A stretch of DNA of 64,000 nucleotides from Grimontia hollisae CIP 101886 (GCF_000176515.1 NZ_ADAQ01000013.1:87361-151360), one strand, 5' to 3'. Positions 25,365-35,624 are shown, counted from the stretch's first letter. Notes: generated by a model from the letters alone, not told the origin. Program-made: numbers and translations.

Positions 25365-26821
25365 GAGTACATGATGTAGATCTTCCCACCGGTTTGAAAA
25401 TCGGTGAGGAATGGCGTTACAGCGACCGTGCCGATATTCCGGTCTTTAATCCGGCTGATGCATCCTTGCTGGTACATGTTGCCGGCGCCGATGAACAGGA
25501 CACCAAAGACGCTATAGATGCGGCAGAGCGCGGGTTTAATACCTGGCGTAAAACGTCTCCCCGTGAACGGGCTGAAATTCTGCGCCGTGCGTTTCACCTG
25601 ATGCAGGAGCGCAAAGAAACCATTGCACACATTATCACGCTGGAAGAGGGCAAAACCCTCAATGAAGCACGTGGTGAAGTGAACTATGCATCGGAGTTTT
25701 TCCGCTGGTTTGCCGATCAGGCGGTACAGATGAATGGCGCCTTATCGCCGGCGCCGAACGGTGACAAAGCCATCATGGTGACTCACCATCCTGTGGGTAT
25801 TGCTTACCTGGTGACCCCCTGGAATTTCCCAGCGGCGATGGCAACTCGCAAAATTGCCCCCGCGCTGGCGGCAGGGTGCTCCGTGATACTGAAACCGGCA
25901 ACAGAAACACCGTTGACTGCGCTGTATGTGGCAACGCTGCTTGAGGAAGCCGGTGTACCGGCAGATGCTATTTCCGTGTTGCCTTCAAAAAGCGCGAGAA
26001 CAGTGTCGGAAGTGATGTTTGCTGATCCGCGGGTGCGCAAAGTCTCGTTTACCGGTTCTACCGAAGTAGGGCGTGTGCTGCTGCACAATGCGGCAGAGCG
26101 CGTGGTGAACAGCTCCATGGAACTTGGCGGCAATGCGCCACTTCTGGTGTTGGACGACGCAGATTTTGATACCGCGGTTGAACAGACGCTGGTGGCCAAG
26201 ATCCGTAATGCGGGTGAATCCTGCATTGCTGCAAACCGCATTTTTGTTGCCCGCTCGCTTTATCCTGCATTCAGTGAAGCACTGGCGGCAAAAATGGCAG
26301 CGCTGAATATGGGTGATGGCCGGGTAGAGGGCGTTGATATTGGCCCTCTGGTTAACAAAGACACCCAACAGAAAGTCGCTTCGCTGGTGGATGATGCCAT
26401 CGCCAAAGGGGCCAATCTCCTGACCGGGGGCAAGTTGCCTGAAGGAAATGGCTACTTCTATCCGCCGACGGTATTAAATGACATTCCTGATGATGCAGAA
26501 ATCCTGCACACGGAAATCTTTGGTCCGGTAGCAGTGATCATCCCCTTTGATGATGAAGAGGCGGTGATTGCCGAAGCCAATAACACCATTTTTGGTCTGG
26601 CCGCGTATGTGATGTCTTCTGACACCGCGCATGCCGTCTCCGTTGCTAAGCGACTGGAAGCGGGTGTCGTGGGCATCAACAAAGGCGTGATCTCCGATCC
26701 GGCCGCTCCGTTTGGTGGCATGAAGCAGAGCGGCTTGGGCCGTGAAGGCGGATATGTAGGCATCGAAGAGTTTACCGAAACCCAGTACATCGGCCTTGAT
26801 TGGCCGGGTTCCCCACAATAG
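25361..26821 (+). CDS. NAD(P)+-dependent aldehyde dehydrogenase (succinate-semialdehyde dehydrogenase-like)
   Basis: 486 residues. Shows VTPWNFPAAMATRKIAPALAAG (oxyanion Asn and cofactor site), VSFTGSTEVGRVL, catalytic Glu in SMELGGNAPL, and catalytic Cys in AGESCIAANRIFV. The C-terminus has EIFGPVAVI and FGGMKQSGLGREGG, typical of the GabD group. Start ATG 25361 overlaps the stop of the E1 beta gene (ATGA) and follows GGAGG. It is inserted between E1 beta and E2, which is not seen in standard pyruvate or acetoin operons, so it probably oxidises a semialdehyde or aldehyde made in the same pathway, before or after the E1/E2 step. The substrate is unknown. Confidence 0.88.
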   Translation: MRVHDVDLPTGLKIGEEWRYSDRADIPVFNPADASLLVHVAGADEQDTKDAIDAAERGFNTWRKTSPRERAEILRRAFHLMQERKETIAHIITLEEGKTLNEARGEVNYASEFFRWFADQAVQMNGALSPAPNGDKAIMVTHHPVGIAYLVTPWNFPAAMATRKIAPALAAGCSVILKPATETPLTALYVATLLEEAGVPADAISVLPSKSARTVSEVMFADPRVRKVSFTGSTEVGRVLLHNAAERVVNSSMELGGNAPLLVLDDADFDTAVEQTLVAKIRNAGESCIAANRIFVARSLYPAFSEALAAKMAALNMGDGRVEGVDIGPLVNKDTQQKVASLVDDAIAKGANLLTGGKLPEGNGYFYPPTVLNDIPDDAEILHTEIFGPVAVIIPFDDEEAVIAEANNTIFGLAAYVMSSDTAHAVSVAKRLEAGVVGINKGVISDPAAPFGGMKQSGLGREGGYVGIEEFTETQYIGLDWPGSPQ

Positions 26822-26832
26822 CGGAGGCAAAT

Positions 26833-28242
26833 ATGGATATTATTATGCCCCAACTGGGGGAAACCGTCGCAGAAGGTGAAATCCTCGCCTGGCATAAAGC
26901 CGAGGGTGACAGCGTCAAGAAAGGTGATGTGTTGTTTGAAATCTCCACCGACAAGGTGGCGATGGAAGTGCCGGCAATGGAAGAAGGTGTGCTGACCAAC
27001 ATCTTCGCCCAGGTGGGTGAGGTGATTACTGTGGGCGAACCTGTTGGTGAAATGGCTGTGGAAGGTGAAGAGGCGAAAGTCGCTGAGCCTGCCAAAGACA
27101 TCATCGAACAACAGACAACGGCTTCAGAACCCTCAAAACCGGCTGCGATCCAGACTTTCTCACAGCAAGGTCATGGGTTACTGTCACCTGCGGTGAAGTA
27201 CCTGACCCGCCAGCACGATCTGGACTTGTCTGAGATTGAAGGAACGGGCAGCAATGGCCGAATCACCAAACGTGATGTGCAGGCGTTCGTTGCACAACAA
27301 CAGCAAGGTGAAATGGCTGCGATTGACGATGAAGCCATAGCGTTCATGTCTCCCTCTGTCAGGAGACTGGTGACGGAACATGATGTTGATGTCAATCAAA
27401 TCGAAGGTTCCGGAAAGCATGGCCGCATCACCAAAGAAGATGTGCTGGGTTATCTGGATGGTGGAGAAACAGTCGCGACTCGGTCTGTGACAACGTCACA
27501 AGTGATGAAGGCTGAACCACAACCTGTTTCGATTACCGGCCAAGACGTGCCGTTTTCCTTCATGCGTAAGCAGATTGCCCGTCAAATGTCGTCGTCGAAA
27601 GACAATGCTGTTCACGTCGCGCAGGGAATGGAAATCTCGTTTGATGAAGTAGAAGCGGTGCGCCAGCAACACAAAGCAGATTTCAAACAGAAATACGGTG
27701 TCAGCCTGACGCCGCTGGCGTTTATCGCCCGGGCGGTGGTTAAGGCATTGCAGGAGTTCCCACAACTCAACGGTCAGGTCAGTGGTGAGAAACTGGTGCT
27801 TAGTGCACCGGTGCATCTGGGCATTGCTGTCGATTTGAATCACAAGGGGCTGGTCGTGCCTGTGATTAAAGATGCTGACACCATGAATGTCTCTGGTCTG
27901 GCACGGAAAATTGCTGAATTGGCGAAAAAAGCCCGGGAAAACCGGTTGACGCCTGACGAAATGAGCGGCGCCACCTACACCTTGTCCAATAATGGGGGGG
28001 CGGGAACCGTGTTCACGACACCGATTATCAATCACCCGGAAATCGCCATTCTTTCTATTGATGGCATCAGTCGCAAGCCTGTTGTCGTCAATGTGAATGG
28101 AAGGGAAAGCCTGGGGATTGGCAGCGTTGGTATGGTGGTTCAATCCTTTGACCACCGTGCCGTCGATGGCGCCTATTCAGGTGCGTTTTTGCAGAGAGTC
28201 AAATCTCTCCTGGAGTCCCACGGATGGCAAGCAGAGCTATAA
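26833..28242 (+). CDS. Dihydrolipoamide acyltransferase (E2) with one lipoyl and two E3/E1-binding domains
   Basis: 469 residues. The N-terminal lipoyl domain carries Lys41 in EISTDKVAMEV. Two peripheral subunit-binding domains follow, at about 116-153 (SPAVKYLTRQHDLDLSEIEG... GRITKRDV) and 172-208 (SPSVRRLVTEHDVDVNQIEG... GRITKEDV). The acyltransferase core ends with QSFDHRAVDGAYSGAFLQRV, with the His and Asp of the active site. Most E2 proteins have only one subunit-binding domain. ATG 26833 follows GGAGG, 11 bases after the aldehyde dehydrogenase stop. There is no E3 (lipoamide dehydrogenase) gene, so the housekeeping E3 is probably borrowed. A terminator follows. Confidence 0.9.
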   Translation: MDIIMPQLGETVAEGEILAWHKAEGDSVKKGDVLFEISTDKVAMEVPAMEEGVLTNIFAQVGEVITVGEPVGEMAVEGEEAKVAEPAKDIIEQQTTASEPSKPAAIQTFSQQGHGLLSPAVKYLTRQHDLDLSEIEGTGSNGRITKRDVQAFVAQQQQGEMAAIDDEAIAFMSPSVRRLVTEHDVDVNQIEGSGKHGRITKEDVLGYLDGGETVATRSVTTSQVMKAEPQPVSITGQDVPFSFMRKQIARQMSSSKDNAVHVAQGMEISFDEVEAVRQQHKADFKQKYGVSLTPLAFIARAVVKALQEFPQLNGQVSGEKLVLSAPVHLGIAVDLNHKGLVVPVIKDADTMNVSGLARKIAELAKKARENRLTPDEMSGATYTLSNNGGAGTVFTTPIINHPEIAILSIDGISRKPVVVNVNGRESLGIGSVGMVVQSFDHRAVDGAYSGAFLQRVKSLLESHGWQAEL

Positions 28243-28278
28243 GATAATGCTTTAGCAAACTTGTCTTTTTGGCCCGGC

Positions 28279-28302
28279 ACCCGGTCTGTCGGGTCTTTTT
28301 TT
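28279..28302 (+). terminator. Rho-independent terminator of the M24/E1/ALDH/E2 operon
   Basis: ACCCG (28279-28283) pairs with CGGGT (28290-28294), followed by CTTTTTTT. It lies 37 bases after the E2 stop. Confidence 0.8.
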
Positions 28303-28640
28303 GATGTATTGAAGCAGCGTAATTTGTCGGTTTCAATAAGTACGTGAAGTGCCGTTTCCTCCCCATTTTCTCTATCCGCATCAAAGCAAAAGCCAGTGCA
28401 GTTTAGCGTCAATTCATACCAAGTTTTGCACGATGTATTCATTAGATAACAAATCAATGGTGTGTCACATTTTCTGTGCTTTAGTTGGGGTAGTTGTGAT
28501 CTTGATTGCATTGATAGGGTTTTAACTGCGTAAAAAGGTATTGATCTTTGAGTTTAATGTTTAGACCTGTAATTATTGTGGTGGCATTATTGGTCGCAAT
28601 ACATTTAAGTGATGTGACACTGAAAAGGAGAATTCAAACC
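28303..28640. other. Intergenic region upstream of the Ehu-type transporter
   Basis: About 340 bases that should hold the ehu promoter. No copy of the TGCAAACGTTTGCA operator was found here, so the transporter may be outside that regulon. An in-frame extension of ehuB from 28548 lacks a ribosome-binding site. Confidence 0.4.
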
Positions 28641-29474
28641 ATGCTTAAGCGAATTTCCACAGCGCTATCTGTACTGGCAATGATCGCGGGTACTGCAGCA
28701 GCAGGGCCTCTTCAAGCGCGTATTGACGACGGAAAAACTATCCGGATCGGTTTTGCCAACGAAGTGCCTTGGGCCTATCCTGGCGACAATAACGCGCCTT
28801 TGGGCTTTGCGAATGCGCACACTATCGGCGTGTTAAACGCAATGGGCTACACCAATATTGAGCCGGTTGTTACTGAATGGGGTGGCTTGATCCCGGGTCT
28901 GAAAGCTGGGCGCTTCGATCTTATTACGGGTGGGATGTATATCTTGAACAGCCGCTGCAACAATATTGAATTCTCAGAACCGATGGGACAATTTGGCGAT
29001 GCATTCATTGTTCAAAAAGGAAACCCGAAAGGTATCCAAAACTATCAGGACCTGAAAAACAAAAATGCACGTTTGGTGACAGGTGCAGGGTATAACTCTG
29101 TTGAAGCCGCAAAAAAGGAAGGGGTGCCAGATTCACAAGTGATGCAGGTACCTGGGCCTACTGAAATACTGGCTGCTGTCCGTGTCGGCAGGGCGGATGC
29201 GGGGGCTGTTACCTATTTCACCGCACTGAACCTTGCAAAGCAATCAAACGGGGCAGTAGAAGTGACCGACCCTTCTGCACTGCCAGAATGGACGCTCAAT
29301 TATGTCGGTATTGGTTTCCGTCCCGAGGATAGCGATTTTCTGAAAGCGTTTAACAAAGCGCAGGCGGCGTATATTGGCAGTGAAAAAATGCTGGAAAGCG
29401 TGAAAGAGTATGGCTATACCCAATCACAACTTCCCGGTGATGTGACCACTGCATGGGCTTGTGAGAACCGCTAA
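28641..29474 (+). CDS. ehuB: Ectoine-family (EhuB-like) ABC transporter periplasmic binding protein
   Basis: 277 residues. The signal peptide MLKRISTALSVLAMIAGTAAA is followed by a polar-amino-acid-type binding fold. The sequence IRIGFANEVPWAYPG, VTEWGGLIPGLKAGRFDLITGGMYI and NIEFSEPM resembles EhuB, which binds ectoine and hydroxyectoine, more than amino-acid binding proteins. ATG 28641 follows AAGGAGA. It heads an operon with two permeases and an ATPase in the ehuBCDA order. No ectoine synthesis or standard degradation genes (doeB, eutBC) are nearby, so another zwitterionic solute is possible. A stem-loop after the gene could raise its mRNA level over the permeases. Confidence 0.75.
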   Translation: MLKRISTALSVLAMIAGTAAAGPLQARIDDGKTIRIGFANEVPWAYPGDNNAPLGFANAHTIGVLNAMGYTNIEPVVTEWGGLIPGLKAGRFDLITGGMYILNSRCNNIEFSEPMGQFGDAFIVQKGNPKGIQNYQDLKNKNARLVTGAGYNSVEAAKKEGVPDSQVMQVPGPTEILAAVRVGRADAGAVTYFTALNLAKQSNGAVEVTDPSALPEWTLNYVGIGFRPEDSDFLKAFNKAQAAYIGSEKMLESVKEYGYTQSQLPGDVTTAWACENR

Positions 29475-29487
29475 TTGTGAGTTTAAG

Positions 29488-29516
29488 AACAGGGCAATAG
29501 CCCTGTTTTCTTCTTT
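29488..29516 (+). terminator. Stem-loop with T-rich tail between ehuB and ehuC
   Basis: AACAGGGC (29488-29495) and GCCCTGTT (29500-29507) form a perfect 8-bp stem, followed by TTCTTCTTTT. It probably acts as a partial terminator or 3'-protecting hairpin, so that the binding protein is made in excess of the permeases. Confidence 0.75.
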
Positions 29517-29543
29517 TCAGTTCTCACTGCTATGGGTGTAGTA

Positions 29544-30209
29544 ATGACCTTCACTGAATTTATTTCGATGTACAGTGGGCGTTTCATTGACGGTACCCTC
29601 GTCACGTTAATGCAAACGGCCCTCGCGACGGTATTGACCGTATTCCTCGCATTTTCTTTTGGTTTAATGAAGCTTTCTCCAAACCGTCTGGTACGGGGTT
29701 TTGCCATTTGTTATATCGAGTTATTCCGAGGCACATCGCTGCTGGTTCAGCTTTTCTGGGTGTTTTATGTCCTACCTCTGTTTGGTTTAACACTGGATGC
29801 GTTTACAGCAGGTTTTGTCACCGTGGGGCTTAATCTTGGGAGTTACGGTGCTGAACTGGTTCGGGGCGGGATACAGGCTGTGCCCCGTGGACAATGGGAA
29901 GCGGCCAAAGCGCTCAACATGCCCAATCACAAGCGTATGATCCGAATCATCCTTCCACAAGCGTTACTTACCATGCTGCCTGCGTGGGGTAACCTTCTGA
30001 TTGAACTGCTAAAAGGTACCGCGCTTGTGGCATTGATTTCTGTCTCTGATCTGATGTTTGAGGCGAAGCAAATCAACGGTACGACCTTTCTTTCAGCTCA
30101 GGCTTTCGGCACTGCACTGATCATTTATTACATTCTGGCGCGGTTTATTATCACGCCGGGCATGCGCTTGCTTGAATCCTATATGACGAAAAAAATGGGG
30201 ATGGAATAA
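29544..30209 (+). CDS. ehuC: Polar amino acid/ectoine-type ABC transporter permease (EhuC-like)
   Basis: 221 residues with about five membrane segments. The ATPase-coupling EAA loop is visible as GGIQAVPRGQWEAAKALNMPNHKRMIRIILPQALLTMLP. IELFRGTSLLVQLFWVFYVLP is typical of HisMQ/EhuC permeases. The start at 29544 has GGGTG before it; an ATG four codons upstream (29532) is also in frame but lacks a ribosome-binding site. It ends 3 bases before the next permease gene, so the two are translated together and probably form a heterodimer. Confidence 0.85.
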   Translation: MTFTEFISMYSGRFIDGTLVTLMQTALATVLTVFLAFSFGLMKLSPNRLVRGFAICYIELFRGTSLLVQLFWVFYVLPLFGLTLDAFTAGFVTVGLNLGSYGAELVRGGIQAVPRGQWEAAKALNMPNHKRMIRIILPQALLTMLPAWGNLLIELLKGTALVALISVSDLMFEAKQINGTTFLSAQAFGTALIIYYILARFIITPGMRLLESYMTKKMGME

Positions 30210-30212
30210 TCC

Positions 30213-30881
30213 ATGTTTGATTGGCAATGGACAGTTGTCTGGGAGGTATTGCCCCGGCTTATTGCCGCCACTGGGAACACCTTGATTGCTGCTGGCGCAG
30301 GTTACGCTGTTGCAATGGTACTCGGCTTAGTGTTTATGCTGCTTCAGCGTACGCCAAGTGCATTTTTAAACCGGTTTGTCCGGGAGCTTGTTGAGTTTAT
30401 ACGCTCAACGCCCCTGATTTTGCAGATCTTCTTTGTCTTCTACGTCGGGCCGCAAATCGGCCTTTTTCTGGATCCTTGGGCAGCGGGTCTTATTGCAATT
30501 GGTCTGCATTATGCCGCCTACCTGTCAGAGGTTTACCGCGGTGGGCTTGAAAGTGTTGACAAAGGGCAGTGGGAAGCGGCAAAAGCCCTCAATATGTCCA
30601 CGTTTAAAACCTATTCCCGCATTGTCTTACCACAGGCACTGCCGCCTTCTCTGGCGGGTATGGGGAACTATCTGGTCGGTATTTTTAAAGATACGCCTAT
30701 GTTATCGGTGATTGGTGTGGCTGAGTTGATGCACACGGCGAACGCGATTGGTTCAGAAAGTTACCGCTTTCTGGAGCCTTTCACTTTGGTCGGTGTGATT
30801 TTCCTTGTTATTTCGTTGCCAACAAGCCTTCTCATGCGGGTAACGGAAAGAAAAGTAAGACAAAAAATGGGATTGTTGTAA
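30213..30881 (+). CDS. ehuD: Polar amino acid/ectoine-type ABC transporter permease (EhuD-like)
   Basis: 222 residues, a homologue of the preceding permease, with the same architecture. ELVEFIRSTPLILQIFFVFYVGP is the family motif in the membrane domain. The coupling loop is GGLESVDKGQWEAAKALNMSTFKTYSRIVLPQALPPSLA. Its stop TAA shares a base with the ATG of the ATPase gene (TAATG), which indicates translational coupling. Homology to ehuC suggests an old duplication common to this transporter family. Confidence 0.85.
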   Translation: MFDWQWTVVWEVLPRLIAATGNTLIAAGAGYAVAMVLGLVFMLLQRTPSAFLNRFVRELVEFIRSTPLILQIFFVFYVGPQIGLFLDPWAAGLIAIGLHYAAYLSEVYRGGLESVDKGQWEAAKALNMSTFKTYSRIVLPQALPPSLAGMGNYLVGIFKDTPMLSVIGVAELMHTANAIGSESYRFLEPFTLVGVIFLVISLPTSLLMRVTERKVRQKMGLL

Positions 30882-31696
30882 TGAAAGGATATCAATCACT
30901 TCCTCTTTCACTAACCGGTGAAGACACACCGATGGTCAGCTTTAAGAAAGTGACGAAGAAATACGGTTCATTGACGGTACTGGACAACCTTGATTTGGAC
31001 ATTAACAAAGGCGAGATGGTCAGCATTATCGGGCCATCCGGCTCTGGCAAAACGACGGTCCTTCGCATGTTAATGACGTTAGAGACCATCAATGATGGTG
31101 TGATTTATGTCGATGGCAACCCTCTAACCCATATGGAAAAGAAGGGTCAGTTAACCTGGGCCAATGAGCGTCACCTGCGTGGCATGCGTAGCCAAATCGG
31201 CATGTGTTTCCAGCACTTCAATCTGTTTCCCCATATGACAGCGCTGGAAAATTGCATGGAAGGCCCTGTACAGGTGCTCGGGATTTCAAAAACGGAAGCC
31301 CGGGAGCGTGCAGAAGAATTGCTGGAGCTGGTGGGGATGAAAGATAAATGCCAGCAGCACCCATCGCGTCTTTCTGGTGGCCAGAAGCAGCGTGTTGCCA
31401 TTGCAAGGGCATTGGCTATGCGTCCGAGTGTGATGTTGTTTGACGAGGTAACTTCCGCCCTTGATCCTGAAGTGATTGGTGAGGTGACCTCAGTGATTAA
31501 AGATCTGGTATCTGAGCACAACCTGACGATGTTGATGGTGACACACCAGATGGGCTTTGCACGGGAGATTTCCGATAGAGTCTGCTTTTTTTATGGCGGT
31601 AAGATTGAAGAGCAGGGCACGCCGGAAGAATTATTTGGCAATCCAAAGCAGCCGCGTACCCAGCAATTTCTGAGTGCGGTTAACGAAGCCATTTAA
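30881..31696 (+). CDS. ehuA: ABC transporter ATP-binding protein (EhuA-like)
   Basis: 271 residues. Walker A is GPSGSGKTT, the Q-loop is in GMCFQHFNLFPHMT, the ABC signature is LSGGQKQR, Walker B is VMLFDEVTSALDPE, and the switch His lies in MVTHQMGFAREIS. The length (about 270 rather than 240) and the short N-terminal extension (MKGYQSLPLSLTGEDT) are seen in EhuA-type proteins. It powers uptake through EhuC/EhuD. It is the last gene of the operon, and a bidirectional terminator follows. Confidence 0.88.
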   Translation: MKGYQSLPLSLTGEDTPMVSFKKVTKKYGSLTVLDNLDLDINKGEMVSIIGPSGSGKTTVLRMLMTLETINDGVIYVDGNPLTHMEKKGQLTWANERHLRGMRSQIGMCFQHFNLFPHMTALENCMEGPVQVLGISKTEARERAEELLELVGMKDKCQQHPSRLSGGQKQRVAIARALAMRPSVMLFDEVTSALDPEVIGEVTSVIKDLVSEHNLTMLMVTHQMGFAREISDRVCFFYGGKIEEQGTPEELFGNPKQPRTQQFLSAVNEAI

Positions 31697-31714
31697 TTGC
31701 CCTTGAGGCTGACA

Positions 31715-31745
31715 AAAAGGCACACCTACTGAGGGTGTGCCTTTT
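31715..31745. terminator. Bidirectional terminator between ehuA and groEL2
   Basis: GGCACACC (31719-31726) and GGTGTGCC (31734-31741) with a 7-base loop. Flanked by AAAA on the left and TTTT on the right, it serves both converging units. Confidence 0.88.
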
Positions 31746-31763
31746 GTGTTCAGTGAGTTAGGG

Positions 31764-33422
<1,659 letters not shown>

Positions 33423-33454
33423 TCACACTTATGTAACTATAACGTTAACTCTTT

Positions 33455-33468
33455 TGCAAACGTTTGCA
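33455..33468. promoter_or_regulatory. LacI-type operator upstream of groEL2, perfect palindrome
   Basis: TGCAAACGTTTGCA, identical to 21977-21990. It lies 81 bases before the groEL2 ATG (minus strand) and 290 bp centre to centre from the site before the SDR operon. Confidence 0.85.
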
Positions 33469-33744
33469 AATAAATTGCGGATATTTTTGCAATGGATGGG
33501 CATTTTTTGCATTCGATTTTTTTTGCTTATTGTGATCGGACTTGTGATTTTTAACAGTGAACCAAGTATGGGTCATCGATGAGTATTTATGTTTTTACTG
33601 TTAAATAACAAAAAGATAAGTTAATAATGTTAAAGGTGCCATCAACCGATTATCAAAATTAATACATATTGGGAGGTTTTTGTTGCTAATTTCTTGTTCT
33701 ATGCTCTTTGGGTAAATGTAAAAGTTAAGTTAATGCAAATTTAT

Positions 33745-33758
33745 TGCAAACGTTTGCT
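33745..33758. promoter_or_regulatory. LacI-type operator upstream of the SDR/ABC operon, one mismatch
   Basis: TGCAAACGTTTGCT, 13 of 14 bases of the palindrome, 48 bases before the TTG start of the SDR gene. An additional half-site-like TGCAAATTTATTGCA overlaps on its left. The remaining 33375-33806 leader is AT-rich and holds no gene. Confidence 0.8.
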
Positions 33759-33806
33759 GCCCGATTGAGTGGAGCAAAATAAGAAAAGCCAAGTAAGGAG
33801 GACACC

Positions 33807-34610
33807 TTGGATACATCAAGACTGGCAACGAAACATGTATTGATCACTGGCGCAGCTCGCGGTATGGGTGCAGCGATTGCTGAAAACTTTGCTGAGCAGG
33901 GCGCAAAAGTGTGTGTGGCGGATGTGAATCTTGACGGCTGTGAAGAGGTTGTTGCACGCATCAAGGCCAAAGGCGGTGAAGCAATCGCAGTGCAAATGGA
34001 CGTCACTAAACGTGCGGACATTGCGGCGGGCGTTCAGGCAACTGTGGATGCTTTCGGCTCGATTAACGTTATGTTGAACAATGCGGGTATTAACAAACCG
34101 CTGATGTTTCTCGATATCACTGAAGAAAATTGGCAGAAAATCATGGATGTCAATGGACTTGGGTGTTTGATGGGGATGCAGGAGGCGGCTAAGCAGATGA
34201 TCAAACAGGGCCCACAGGATGAGCCTTACAAAATCATCAATGTCGGTTCGATTGTTTCCCGTATGGCGTTTGATGATGTTGTGCCTTATGCGTGCAGTAA
34301 GCATGCGGTGCTTGCCATGATCAATGGTGGAGCGAAAGCGTTGGCTCAACACAACATCACGGTTAATGGTTATGGCCCTGGCGTAGTACGTACAGAGCTT
34401 TGGGAACAACTCGACAAGGATCTGGTTGAAATTGGTAAGTTTGAAAAAGCGGGTGAGTCTATGGACACACTGGCCCGTGAAATGATTCTGTTGGGCCGTT
34501 ACTCCTATCCTGAAGATGTCACAGGCACAGCCAGTTTCCTCGCCAGTAAAGACTCAGATTATATGACCGGTCAGCTCATTATGATTGATGGTGGCATGGT
34601 TATGCAGTAA
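33807..34610 (+). CDS. Short-chain dehydrogenase/reductase (SDR family)
   Basis: 267 residues of the classical SDR type. The cofactor loop is TGAARGMG; ADVNLDG (Asp after the second strand) suggests NAD(H). NNAGI is the structural motif, the catalytic Ser is in INVGSIVS, and Tyr and Lys are in YACSKHA. The C-terminus MTGQLIMIDGGMVMQ is typical. It resembles sorbitol, butanediol or acetoin dehydrogenases; the substrate is a polyol or hydroxy-compound but cannot be named. The start is TTG 33807, six bases after a strong AAGGAGG; no ATG is nearby. It is the first gene of an operon with a sugar-type ABC transporter and follows a LacI-type operator. Confidence 0.88.
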   Translation: MDTSRLATKHVLITGAARGMGAAIAENFAEQGAKVCVADVNLDGCEEVVARIKAKGGEAIAVQMDVTKRADIAAGVQATVDAFGSINVMLNNAGINKPLMFLDITEENWQKIMDVNGLGCLMGMQEAAKQMIKQGPQDEPYKIINVGSIVSRMAFDDVVPYACSKHAVLAMINGGAKALAQHNITVNGYGPGVVRTELWEQLDKDLVEIGKFEKAGESMDTLAREMILLGRYSYPEDVTGTASFLASKDSDYMTGQLIMIDGGMVMQ

Positions 34611-34682
34611 CCGTTTGGACGTGAATCCAGACGAATCAAAAGCACTCAGATTGATGGGTGCACAAGCAATGGAGCGGTAAGG

Positions 34683-35618
34683 ATGAAAACAGTCAGCAAA
34701 ACCTTGTTAGGCCTGATGGTTGCAGCAAGCGCGACAACAGTTTATGCCAAGGATCTGGTAATCGGTATCACACAAAACAATGTCGGTGTCGATTCATACC
34801 AAACCACTTATGAAAAAGCGTTTAAAGAAGCAGCAGCAAACACTGAGGGTGTGGATACTGTTGTGCTTGATGCCGGCGGTGATGTTGCCCGCCAGATTGC
34901 GCAGATGCAGGATCTTATCCAACAGAAAGTCGATGTCATCATCATCTGGCCTACAAACGGTAAAGCCGTCGTTCCTGTTATCCGTAAAGCGAAGCAAGCT
35001 GGTATCCCAGTCGTTGTCACCAACTCCAATGTTGCCGATGAAGGCCAACAGTTCATCGCCTCTTTCTCTGGCCCAAACAATGTCAAGCAAGGTGCGTACT
35101 CTGCTGAAATGATGTGTGACGCGTTGGATAACAAAGGCCAAATCGTTCAGGTTTCCGGCCAGCCCGGTTATACCACTGCTATCGAGCGTCAACAGGGTTT
35201 CGAAGTTCGTCTGGCAGAAGTTTGTCCAGATGTGAAAATTCTGGAAACCCAGCCGGGTGACTGGAACCGTGAAAAATCCCAACGTGTAATGGAAAATTTC
35301 CTGACCAAATACGACAAGATTGACGGTGTGTATTCCGGTGATGACAACATGGGTGTGGGTGCGCTGAACGCAGCAAAAGCCGCGGGGCGTAAAGGGATTG
35401 CCTTTATTGGGGCGACCAATTTTGCTGTGGGATATGAAGCCATGGGGCGCGGCGAATACTGGGGTTCGGTTTACCAATCTCCTGTCGATGACGCGAAAAA
35501 TGCGCTGGCAACGGCAATCGCCATTGCAAACGGTGAAGATGTGCCAAAGCTGAACTACTTTGATACCCCAAAAATCACTCAGGACAATATGTCCCAGTTC
35601 ACTAAACCTGTGTTCTAA
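34683..35618 (+). CDS. Sugar-type ABC transporter periplasmic binding protein (RbsB-like)
   Basis: 311 residues. The signal peptide MKTVSKTLLGLMVAASATTVYA precedes a Peripla_BP_4 fold (DLVIGITQNNVGVDSYQTTYEKAF, VDVIIIWPTNGKAVVPVIRKAKQAGIPVVVTNS, KIDGVYSGDDNMGVGALNAAK). Such proteins bind sugars, polyols or autoinducer-2. It is the second gene of the LacI-controlled operon after the SDR, so the ligand is probably the compound that the SDR oxidises or a precursor of it. A ribosome-binding site (GGAGCGGTAAGG) is present. A stem-loop follows the stop. Confidence 0.88.
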   Translation: MKTVSKTLLGLMVAASATTVYAKDLVIGITQNNVGVDSYQTTYEKAFKEAAANTEGVDTVVLDAGGDVARQIAQMQDLIQQKVDVIIIWPTNGKAVVPVIRKAKQAGIPVVVTNSNVADEGQQFIASFSGPNNVKQGAYSAEMMCDALDNKGQIVQVSGQPGYTTAIERQQGFEVRLAEVCPDVKILETQPGDWNREKSQRVMENFLTKYDKIDGVYSGDDNMGVGALNAAKAAGRKGIAFIGATNFAVGYEAMGRGEYWGSVYQSPVDDAKNALATAIAIANGEDVPKLNYFDTPKITQDNMSQFTKPVF

Positions 35619-35624
35619 ACCTTG

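Noticed and set aside
23407-28242. Standard acetoin dehydrogenase (aco) operon
   Set aside because: E1 and E2 fit, but acoX, an E3 gene and an AcoR-type sigma-54 activator are missing, while an M24 protein and an ALDH are present; the substrate was left open.
34794-35477. Long antisense open frame opposite the RbsB-like gene
   Set aside because: Mirror of a strong coding sequence; no ribosome-binding site or domain.
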